Source of the DNA: Prevotellaceae bacterium
GTDB taxonomy: Bacteria; Bacteroidota; Bacteroidia; Bacteroidales; Paludibacteraceae
Length of the DNA: 53,238 bases
Assembly (NCBI GenBank): GCA_031271465.1
Contig: JAISVR010000029.1
Location: 1 to 53,238, forward strand
Direction of reading: 5' to 3'
Under the pieces are notes generated by a model. It had not been told where the DNA came from. It saw only the letters and a list, made by a program, of their open reading frames with translations, and ran no database searches. A program made the position numbers and the translations under genes. Positions 33,773-40,855 of this stretch are shown here, one piece after another (position 1 is the first letter of the stretch; every line of letters starts with the position of its first letter).

Positions 33773-34696
33773 ATGACAAAATTTGCAGCTATTGACATCG
33801 GGGCAAACGAAGTTCGGCTGGTAGTAAAAAGCTTGGAAATAGATTCCATCGATTCATCCCGAAACCTTTCGCAAGATATATTGATGCGCTTTCCCCTCAA
33901 CCTGGGCGAAGACGCTTTTAGAGACAAATCCATTTCTAAAGCCAAAGTGAAACAATTGCTTCACCTGATGAGAATTTGCCGGCAATTGACAAAACTGCTG
34001 GAAATTACGGAAATAAGAGCCTGTGCCACTTCTGCGATGCGCGATGTTAAAAACGGACCCCTGATAGCTAAGAAAATAAGCAGCAAAACCGGCATCAATA
34101 TCGAAATTATCGGCAGCGACGAAGAAACTCGCATGATTTACGATGCGCATTTAAGAAAGCTTTTAAATCGAGGGCGCGATTATTTATACATTGATGTGGG
34201 CGGCGGAAGCACACAATTGTCGCTAATCAGTGAGGATAAACTTGTTTATTCTCATTCCTTTAAAGTTGGTACGGTACGAATGAAGAACAACACCGTTGAC
34301 CCAAATGAAAAGGCGCTGTTTCGCAAAAAACTGATAGAATTTAATAAATACTACCCCGATTTATGCCTAATCGGGTCGGGCGGAAATATCGATAAGCTGC
34401 ACAGGCTGAAACTCAATCCGGCAAACAAAAACAAAATGAGTATGAGAACGCTTCAAATCATCAATAAGGAGCTTTCAAAATTGACAACGGAAGAGCGCAT
34501 GAAAAAATACAAAATCAAGCGCGACCGTGCGGAAGGTATCGGCTTTGCTACGGATATTTTTCTGGAAGCTGCCAAAATTAACTACGCCACCGAAATTATC
34601 ATTCCTTCTATTGCCGTCAATATTACCGACGGAATTATTAATAAAATGTTTCTGAATTATTTAAAGCTTGAACGGAAACGGGCGATAAGTGTTTAA
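33773..34696 (+). CDS. Ppx/GppA family phosphatase
   Basis: A 307-residue ASKHA-fold enzyme starting MTKFAAIDIGANEVRLVV; the ORF is open from a GTG at 33743, but that lies in the -7 box. The first phosphate loop (AIDIGANEVRL) and the second (YIDVGGGSTQLSLI, about 140) are present, with GSGGNIDKLHRL and RAEGIGFATDIFLEA later. Families of this fold hydrolyse polyphosphate or pppGpp. It is the short form lacking the C-terminal HD-like domain of E. coli Ppx. It is probably monocistronic, as a promoter precedes the following porin gene too. Confidence 0.9.
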   Translation: MTKFAAIDIGANEVRLVVKSLEIDSIDSSRNLSQDILMRFPLNLGEDAFRDKSISKAKVKQLLHLMRICRQLTKLLEITEIRACATSAMRDVKNGPLIAKKISSKTGINIEIIGSDEETRMIYDAHLRKLLNRGRDYLYIDVGGGSTQLSLISEDKLVYSHSFKVGTVRMKNNTVDPNEKALFRKKLIEFNKYYPDLCLIGSGGNIDKLHRLKLNPANKNKMSMRTLQIINKELSKLTTEERMKKYKIKRDRAEGIGFATDIFLEAAKINYATEIIIPSIAVNITDGIINKMFLNYLKLERKRAISV

Positions 34697-34770
34697 ACCA
34701 CCTGTTTTTGTTCATCTTTATTGATAACACAATAACATAATTAAAGGTTTAAACATAAGAAATTAATCCT

Positions 34771-34778
34771 TACCTTTG
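34771..34778 (+). promoter_or_regulatory. -7 box for putative porin gene
   Basis: TACCTTTG, only 7 bp before the ATG at 34785, which gives a very short leader. Confidence 0.5.
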
Positions 34779-34784
34779 CGCCCG

Positions 34785-36671
34785 ATGAAAAAACGGACAG
34801 TTTTGATATTGACTCTTTGCCTGCTGTTGCAACAGTTGGCGGCGCAGGAAGGAACGCCGGCGAAGACTAACATCCGTGTGTGGAATATCACCGAACAAAC
34901 GGCTTCGGTAGTACCGACCGTGCTCGATACCTCGCTTTTTGAGTTTCAAAATACCGACCCGATGAATCGTTACAGCATTGCCAACGCATATAACGGTTCG
35001 CTGGGTTCACCACTGCAATCGAAGATTTATTTCGACCGCACGGAGAAAAACAATTTTCTCTTTTCGCGTCCCTACGATGCTTATTTCGTTGCATTGCCCG
35101 AAATGCTTTTTTTCAATACCACCGTGCCTTATTCCAACCTTGAGTATTTTACCGCAGGCAGCGAAGCTAATAGTGATGAAAATTTCCGAGGCATTTTCAG
35201 CATCAACGCCAACAAGCGTTTCAATTTCTCGGGGCTGTACCATTATGCGGGCACGCGTGGGCTGTACAATAATCAGGCAACAAAAATGACCAAAATAGGC
35301 TTGTGGGCTACTTACTCCGGCAAACACTACGGAGCTACGGGTGTGGCTATGCGACAGGTGTTCAACAACGAAGAAAACGGCGGGATTAAAGACGAAGCTT
35401 ATATTCGTACCGATTCGTTGCGCGAGTTTCAGACCAACACCATTCCTACGAATTTAGACTATGCCATGTCGCGCTACACGAACATTTATTTTTACCTCAA
35501 CCAAAAGCTTCATATTGCCAATGTGGAATATCAAATTGACTCCACGCACAGCGAATTTCGCCCGATAGCCACTATCTCGCACAGCATAAAATACGAAACT
35601 GCCGAAAAACGATACCTTTCTACACAAAGCGATGCGGCTTTTTACCAAAATACATTTTTCGACGATACAAAAACACAGGATTCCGCGCAAGTGCGTTCGT
35701 TGTATAACACGCTCGCATTTTCGGTCAACGAAGGATTTTCGCGTTGGTTTCCACTCAGCATTGCGGGTTATGCCACACACGAATACCGGGAATATTATCA
35801 CTTGGATAATACCATTCCCGTACGCGACTACGAAAGCAACATCCTGATTGGAGCCGAAATGTCGAAGCGACAGGGCAAACATTTGCACTTCAATGCCAAC
35901 GGCGAACTGTATACGGTAGGCGACCGCGCAGGCGATTTCTCCCTCAACGGCGATGTAACTACCGTTTTCCGTTTATGGAACGATACGGTATCGCTCTTTG
36001 TTGAGGGGTTGATGAAAAACACTTCGGCTTCGTATTTTGAAGAAACATACAGTTCGAATCATTTTCGTTGGGATAATACTTTTGACCGCACTTTGCGTAC
36101 ACGCTTCCGAGCCCGCCTCGGTTTGAACAATAGCTGGCTCAACGCTTCGGCAGGTATGGGAGTAGAAAATGTATCGCAACTTATTTATTTCGACCGAAAT
36201 GCTTTACCGGCACAACACGACGGCAATATTCAGGTGCTCACGGGCGAAGCTGCACTGAATTTCAATGTTTGGGTGTTTCACCTGCACAACAAGGCAATAT
36301 ATCAGCGCAGCAGCAACAACGATATTCTTCCCCTACCCGATTTAAGCCTCTATCACAATGCTTTTTTTGCCTTTAAGATGTTTAAAAAAGTGTTGCACAC
36401 ACAACTCGGAGCCGATGTATATTACAACACAGCCTACTATGCTCCCGACTATATGCCTGCCACGGGTGCATTTTTCCTGCAAAGCAGAGAGAAGGTAGGC
36501 AGTTTTCCTGTTATCAGCGCGTATGCGGCATTTCACCTTAAAACGGCGCGCCTTTTCTTTAAATATTATCACCTGAATGCCAATTGGACAAAAAACTATT
36601 TCTCCATGCCACAATATCCGATCTATCCCGGTCGTTTTAAAATGGGCATTTCGTGGAATTTGTTCGATTAA
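34785..36671 (+). CDS. Putative porin, PF14121-type outer-membrane barrel
   Basis: A 628-residue protein starting MKKRTVLILTLCLLLQQLAA; an earlier in-frame codon at 34776 lies in the -7 box. The signal peptide ends LAAQ. From about residue 60 the sequence is a long run of amphipathic beta strands with many aromatic residues, ending FKMGISWNLF, a typical BAM-recognised final strand. The opening LDTSLFEFQNTDPMNRYSIA and GSPLQSKIYFDR matches, from memory, the Bacteroidota-specific putative porin family. It probably forms a large outer-membrane channel of unknown specificity. It is followed by tRNA-Cys. Confidence 0.86.
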   Translation: MKKRTVLILTLCLLLQQLAAQEGTPAKTNIRVWNITEQTASVVPTVLDTSLFEFQNTDPMNRYSIANAYNGSLGSPLQSKIYFDRTEKNNFLFSRPYDAYFVALPEMLFFNTTVPYSNLEYFTAGSEANSDENFRGIFSINANKRFNFSGLYHYAGTRGLYNNQATKMTKIGLWATYSGKHYGATGVAMRQVFNNEENGGIKDEAYIRTDSLREFQTNTIPTNLDYAMSRYTNIYFYLNQKLHIANVEYQIDSTHSEFRPIATISHSIKYETAEKRYLSTQSDAAFYQNTFFDDTKTQDSAQVRSLYNTLAFSVNEGFSRWFPLSIAGYATHEYREYYHLDNTIPVRDYESNILIGAEMSKRQGKHLHFNANGELYTVGDRAGDFSLNGDVTTVFRLWNDTVSLFVEGLMKNTSASYFEETYSSNHFRWDNTFDRTLRTRFRARLGLNNSWLNASAGMGVENVSQLIYFDRNALPAQHDGNIQVLTGEAALNFNVWVFHLHNKAIYQRSSNNDILPLPDLSLYHNAFFAFKMFKKVLHTQLGADVYYNTAYYAPDYMPATGAFFLQSREKVGSFPVISAYAAFHLKTARLFFKYYHLNANWTKNYFSMPQYPIYPGRFKMGISWNLFD

Positions 36672-36684
36672 AGAGACAAATAAA

Positions 36685-36715
36685 TTTGCCAAATAGAAAA
36701 ATGTATCTATATTTG
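36685..36715 (+). promoter_or_regulatory. Consensus promoter of tRNA-Cys
   Basis: TTTG (36685-36688), a 19-bp spacer, and TATATTTG (36708-36715): an exact TTTG-N19-TAnnTTTG. The tRNA starts 22 bp downstream. Confidence 0.9.
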
Positions 36716-36736
36716 CAGCCGCAAACGCAAAAAAAG

Positions 36737-36807
36737 GGTTCCTTGACCGAGTGGTTAGGTGCCGGTCTGCAAAACCGTTTACTCCGGTTCGAATCCGGAA
36801 GGAACCT
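36737..36807 (+). tRNA. tRNA-Cys (GCA)
   Basis: A cloverleaf of 71 nt. The acceptor GGTTCCT pairs with AGGAACC, the T arm is TCCGG-TTCGAAT-CCGGA, and the anticodon loop CTGCAAA gives anticodon GCA. The discriminator base is U and CCA is not encoded. The first anticodon-stem pair (C-U) is mismatched. Flanked by a consensus promoter and a strong terminator. Confidence 0.95.
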
Positions 36808-36817
36808 CAAAAAGTAA

Positions 36818-36857
36818 AAAATCCTGATACTCTAACAAGAGTGTTGGGATTTTTTTT
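36818..36857 (+). terminator. Rho-independent terminator of tRNA-Cys
   Basis: A 16-bp stem (AAAATCC...GGATTTT with a few GU pairs), an AACA loop, and a run of T, 11 bp after the tRNA. Confidence 0.92.
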
Positions 36858-36917
36858 GTACGACTATCCACAAACTTGCATCAAATGTTTTGAAAAATGC
36901 CTACAACATTAAATTTA

Positions 36918-36983
36918 CTACAAATATTACGGCACTCTGTGCCATTGTATACCGGAAGCTGCAGAGCAGCACAATAGTTGTAG
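36918..36983. repeat. Family C palindromic element (C1)
   Basis: Ends CTACAAATATT and AATAGTTGTAG form an inverted repeat; the inside has GGCACTCTGTGCC and GCTGCAGAGCAGC, two self-complementary hairpins. A further related stretch (CCACAGAGTGGCG) follows to about 37020. Confidence 0.75.
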
Positions 36984-37124
36984 TATAAATAATACACAAA
37001 GCCACAGAGTGGCGTGATAGTGAAATATCGTTACAAAATAATTTAACAACCCTGCCCTCTCAGGAGCTTAAGGGTAATAATGTATAGTTTTGTGTATATA
37101 TTGTATTTGTTTTTCAGAATATTG

Positions 37125-37132
37125 TATTTTTG
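37125..37132 (+). promoter_or_regulatory. -7 box for histidine kinase gene
   Basis: TATTTTTG, 26 bp before the ATG at 37159. Upstream TTTG sequences exist but at unfavourable spacing (15 or 32). Confidence 0.5.
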
Positions 37133-37158
37133 CGTACTTAAAAAAAATCGTCTGAACA

Positions 37159-38874
37159 ATGAAACTAAATTACAAACACCGCCTGTTCCTTTATATTTTC
37201 CTGCTGTTCGCTCTGTTTACCGCAGGAGTAATTATTTTCGAACAGTCGCGCGAGCGAAAGTATAAAACCGAAGCATTGGTAGAAAAACTCGATGCCTACG
37301 CTTCGGTAGTTAATACAGCCTTGCAAAACAAGCAACAACCGGACTCGATACTTTCCCTTTTACCGGCAAATATTCGTTTAACGCTGATTGACCATACCGG
37401 CAAAGTGTTTTACGACAATGTGATAGACGACATTTCGCATCTCGAACATCATTTGAGCCGCCCCGAAATCAAGGCTGCACAAAGCAATAACAGAACTTCG
37501 GATGTTCGTCTTTCTTCGTCCAATCAGGTAGAATACCTGTATTACGCCAAGTGGGTTCCCAATTATTATATCCGCGTAGCTTTGCCGTACGATGTGCATG
37601 TGCAGCATTTTCTTAAAGCAGATAATTTCTTTTTGTATTATGTGCTGATTTTGTTTGCCGTTATGCTGTTGCTGATAAACTATGTTTCGGGACGATTCGG
37701 AAAATCCATCAATCAGTTGCGCAATTTCACCCATGCCATCGAAAACGAAAAAGAGCCAATGCTCGTTCCCGAATTTTCGCACGACGAATTGGGCGAGATT
37801 AGCGCAAAAATTGCCGAGAACTACCAGCAACTTAAAAGAAATAAAAAAGAGATTGCTGCCGAGCGTGAAAAGCTCCTGCAACATGTATACAGTTCGGAAG
37901 AAGGCTTGTGTTTCTTCTCGGAGAAGCGCAAAGTGCAGTTCTACAACGGTTTATTTATCCAATACTTAACTATTATCGGCGATGAACCCAATACCGAAGC
38001 ATCCGCTATTTTTAGTAATCCGCTTTTCGAGAAGGTAACTACCTTTTTATCTTCGCATGCTAAGGACGAAAATTATTTTGAAACACAAATTGCCAAACAA
38101 GGTAAGTATTTCGCCCTTCGTGTAAATATTTTTGATGACAGGAGCTTCGAGATTATCATTAATGATATTACCCGACAGGAAAAAACCCGCCTGCTCAAAC
38201 AGGAAATGACGGGCAATATTGCGCATGAGCTGCGTACGCCTGTAACCAGCATTCGAGGCTATCTGGAAACTGTTTTGCAACAATCGTTGAGCGAAGAAAA
38301 AACCCATCAATTTCTCGAAAAAGCCTACAACCAAACGCTTTCGCTTTCGGGATTGATTCAGGATATGAGCCTGATTACCAAAATGGAAGAAGCTCCTGCC
38401 TCGTTTCAAATCGAACAGGTAAATATCAACACTTTACTGGAAGGATTGAAAAGCGATTTGGAAATCCCGCTGCAGGAAAAAAATATAACGATGGAGTGGA
38501 ATATCCCTCCAAATACCATTATCGGAGGAAACAGAAACCTGCTGTATTCCATATTCCGTAACCTTACCGAAAATACCATTCGCTATGCCGGAAACGATGT
38601 AAATATTCTGATTAAACAATATAACGAAGACAAGGATTTCCGTTACTTTTCGTTTGCCGACAACGGGGTGGGCATTCCTAACGAGCATCATTTGAATCGC
38701 CTCTTCGAGCGTTTTTATCGCATCAACGAAGGGCGTACGCGCGACACCGGCGGTTCGGGCTTGGGCTTGTCTATTGTAAAAAATGCTGTCCTGTTTCATA
38801 AAGGAAGCATTGTAGCGAAAAATCGTTTGGGAGGCGGACTCGAGTTCCTGTTCCGCTTGCCGAAAGGCGAATGA
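37159..38874 (+). CDS. Sensor histidine kinase (PhoR-like), orphan
   Basis: A 571-residue inner-membrane sensor kinase. The first helix is about 8-27, a periplasmic sensor domain spans about 30-155 with YYAKWVPNYYIRVALPYD, the second helix about 157-178, and a HAMP-like linker follows. A divergent PAS-like segment (about 235-340) precedes the HisKA domain with NIAHELRTPVTS (phospho-acceptor His near 356), then the ATPase domain with N-box NLTENTIRYAG (about 469), DNGVGIP and GGSGLGLSIVK (about 532). The partner response regulator normally sits next to it but is absent on both sides. Repeat families C and B flank it. Confidence 0.92.
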   Translation: MKLNYKHRLFLYIFLLFALFTAGVIIFEQSRERKYKTEALVEKLDAYASVVNTALQNKQQPDSILSLLPANIRLTLIDHTGKVFYDNVIDDISHLEHHLSRPEIKAAQSNNRTSDVRLSSSNQVEYLYYAKWVPNYYIRVALPYDVHVQHFLKADNFFLYYVLILFAVMLLLINYVSGRFGKSINQLRNFTHAIENEKEPMLVPEFSHDELGEISAKIAENYQQLKRNKKEIAAEREKLLQHVYSSEEGLCFFSEKRKVQFYNGLFIQYLTIIGDEPNTEASAIFSNPLFEKVTTFLSSHAKDENYFETQIAKQGKYFALRVNIFDDRSFEIIINDITRQEKTRLLKQEMTGNIAHELRTPVTSIRGYLETVLQQSLSEEKTHQFLEKAYNQTLSLSGLIQDMSLITKMEEAPASFQIEQVNINTLLEGLKSDLEIPLQEKNITMEWNIPPNTIIGGNRNLLYSIFRNLTENTIRYAGNDVNILIKQYNEDKDFRYFSFADNGVGIPNEHHLNRLFERFYRINEGRTRDTGGSGLGLSIVKNAVLFHKGSIVAKNRLGGGLEFLFRLPKGE

Positions 38875-38945
38875 TAGACAGTATGATTGCGAAATATGCA
38901 AGTGAAAAAAAATATAACCCTCTGCTTCGCTCGTACCTTTTATTT

Positions 38946-39080
38946 TAACCCCTCCCCCCGTTGGGGTACTCCCCTTTATAAAAAGGGGAGAGTTTAATAC
39001 AAACTGCCCTGTTGTACAATTACAATGCTTGTGCAACGCTGTCCCCTTTTTTAAAGGGGACGAGCGAAGCGGAGGGGTTA
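38946..39080. repeat. Family B element, full copy (B3)
   Basis: A 135-bp copy running from TAACCCCTCC to GGAGGGGTTA, which are exact inverted repeats. Inside are CCCCTTTATAAAAAGGGG and CCCCTTTTTTAAAGGGG hairpins and GACGAGCGAAGCGG. It fills most of the gap between the kinase and the HU/Ig gene, and a further fragment (GGAGTACCCC) sits at 39093. Confidence 0.9.
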
Positions 39081-39168
39081 ATATAATATTAAGGAGTACC
39101 CCAAAAGGAAAAAGGAATTACAAAAATTAAACAAACAAAATATTAATCTTTCAAACAAAAATTCAACA

Positions 39169-39915
39169 ATGACAGCAAGTAAAAAAAATTACGAATGGCT
39201 GTTCTATCTTATAGAGAACAGTGTAAGCAAGGAAGAAGGCGACAAAATAGCCAAAGTGCAATCAAAGAAAACCAAAACTATTGAAGACATTGCCGAGGAA
39301 ATTGTGCTGCAACGCACCGAGTACCGCAAGGACACGATTGTGAATGTTATAAAATTAGTAAACAGCATGAAACTCGAATTTCTTTTGCAGGGCGAAAAGG
39401 TAAACGACGGCTTCTCGATGTTCGAACCCGCTATTACGGGAAATTTCTCTAACGGTACCGATTTCGTGGACGGTGTGCACCACTGCGTTATCAACGGTCG
39501 TGTAACCGGCAATGTGAGTGCCATGCTGACACAGGTAAAAGGCAACTACAACGGCTTGAGTATGAAAAACGGCGGTGCGTCTATCAACAGTATTACCGAT
39601 TCTACTACCGGAGCCTCGAACGGCGAAGTAACGCCCGGCAAAACAATTACCATCTCCGGCAATAAAATTCGCATCGTAACCGAAGCAGGCGAAACGCCGG
39701 AAAGCTACATTACCTATACCAACACCGAAACACAACAGGTAACGGTACAAGCAGATCCATTGGTAATTAACCAACCGAGCAAAATTGTACTTCAATTGCC
39801 GGAGCTTGCAAAAGGCTCTTATTCGCTCACAATCAAAACATTGTTTTCAAATGCTTCTACCACCTTGAAAGCTCCTCGCTACATTACAGCCAACATATCA
39901 TTAACAGTAAAATGA
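39169..39915 (+). CDS. HU-like DNA-binding domain / Ig-fold (DUF4469) protein
   Basis: A 248-residue cytoplasmic protein. The N-terminal part (about 1-120) has the Bacteroidota HU-like fold seen in sequences starting NYEWLFYLIEN and with DTIVNVIKLVNSMKLEFLLQG; the C-terminal part (about 145-248) reads as an Ig-like sandwich, DUF4469-type, with GKTITISGNKIRI and the closing ITANISLTVK. From memory such two-domain proteins occur in several copies in Bacteroidales genomes, but their role is not known. DNA binding is inferred from the fold. Its 3' end is followed by the unusual 23-bp inverted-repeat cluster. Confidence 0.82.
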   Translation: MTASKKNYEWLFYLIENSVSKEEGDKIAKVQSKKTKTIEDIAEEIVLQRTEYRKDTIVNVIKLVNSMKLEFLLQGEKVNDGFSMFEPAITGNFSNGTDFVDGVHHCVINGRVTGNVSAMLTQVKGNYNGLSMKNGGASINSITDSTTGASNGEVTPGKTITISGNKIRIVTEAGETPESYITYTNTETQQVTVQADPLVINQPSKIVLQLPELAKGSYSLTIKTLFSNASTTLKAPRYITANISLTVK

Positions 39916-39924
39916 AGCTATAAG

Positions 39925-40050
39925 ATTGCGTTTGTAATCGACGCAGTATTGCGTCGATTACAAACGCAATGTGGCGTCGGCAATAAACGCAATGTTGAAT
40001 CGATAACCTACGCAACGCTGCATCGATTGTCGATGCAGTATTGCGCAGTT
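39925..40050. repeat. Cluster of 23-bp palindromic repeats with a 21-bp perfect hairpin
   Basis: A perfect 21-bp stem (39925-39945 / 39950-39970) with loop GTAT, followed by three more degenerate 23-bp units of consensus TTGCGTCGAT-N5-ACGCAATG, the last forming its own hairpin CTGCATCGA-TTG-TCGATGCAG. There is no U tract, so it is not a simple terminator. Confidence 0.82.
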
Positions 40051-40198
40051 ATTTCGTATCGTTTATCAGTCCTTTTTTACTGCAAACATAAAGAGCAATC
40101 CGCTTAAACTTGCGGTCAATAGACCATAGATTGCAAGTGAATATTATGTAATTTTTTAATTTTTTTAATTAAAATGTATTTTTTAAATAAAAAATACT

Positions 40199-40206
40199 TA
40201 GTTTTG
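40199..40206 (+). promoter_or_regulatory. -7 box for two-gene surface-protein operon
   Basis: TAGTTTTG, 42 bp before the ATG at 40249. Confidence 0.45.
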
Positions 40207-40248
40207 CTGTGCTCAAAGTAAAATAAATACAAAAACATCAAACTTAAG

Positions 40249-40842
40249 ATGTATAGAATCCTATCAAAACATTTAATTTTTGTTGTCTTCGTATTATTAT
40301 TTTTTACGATAATACAATCTGTGTCGGGCGCAACTTTTCCCTCAAAACCATTTGAAAGTAATTCTGAAAAAGAGGAAAAGTTTCATAATAACGAGACGGA
40401 TGCAATATGGTCTGAAAATCCAATGGCTGACTGGTTGTTGTTTTCTGCCGTCGACAGTATCGGAAGGTATAAAAAACCGGAAAATACGATATTGCTCCTG
40501 CCTGTCCATGATAATGAAGAGGATAAAAATTCAATGGGCTATGGACAATTATTTCCTTTTGTTGATAATAAATGGAAGGAAAATTTAATGGACGACCGGC
40601 TATTTGTTTCTTCGACCAATGCCGGCAACAGGAATGAAAATCCAATGGATGTCCGCGTATTGCTTACTTCTGTTGGTGGCGATGGTGGCGAAGACGATAT
40701 TAATCCGGGAGGCACTGTTAATCCCGGTGACGGGTATAACGATGAGTCGGTGCCGTTGGGCGAGGGCACTTACCTGTTAATCCTGCTGGTGGTTGTTTAT
40801 GTCGTACGCCAACGATTTAGGAAAACAAAATCGTGCAATTAA
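40249..40842 (+). CDS. Exported repeat protein with C-terminal membrane/sorting tail
   Basis: A 197-residue protein. A signal peptide (about 8-27, ending SVSGA) is followed by five degenerate repeats of about 15-22 residues that begin with ENPM, ENTI, KNSM, ENLM and ENPM (residues about 56, 78, 93, 111, 130) and contain a short LLF/LFV hydrophobic patch. A Gly/Asp linker leads to VPLGEGTYLLILLVVVYVV and a basic end RQRFRKTKSCN. That Pro-x-Gly-helix-basic layout resembles C-terminal protein-sorting tails (PID-CTERM-like) of Bacteroidota. Function unknown. It lies 13 bp upstream of the next surface-protein gene, so they form an operon. Confidence 0.7.
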   Translation: MYRILSKHLIFVVFVLLFFTIIQSVSGATFPSKPFESNSEKEEKFHNNETDAIWSENPMADWLLFSAVDSIGRYKKPENTILLLPVHDNEEDKNSMGYGQLFPFVDNKWKENLMDDRLFVSSTNAGNRNENPMDVRVLLTSVGGDGGEDDINPGGTVNPGDGYNDESVPLGEGTYLLILLVVVYVVRQRFRKTKSCN

Positions 40843-40855
40843 TCAACAAGAGATT

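Noticed and set aside
40012-40044. Rho-independent terminator
   Set aside because: A hairpin is present but no T tract follows, and it belongs to the 23-bp repeat cluster.
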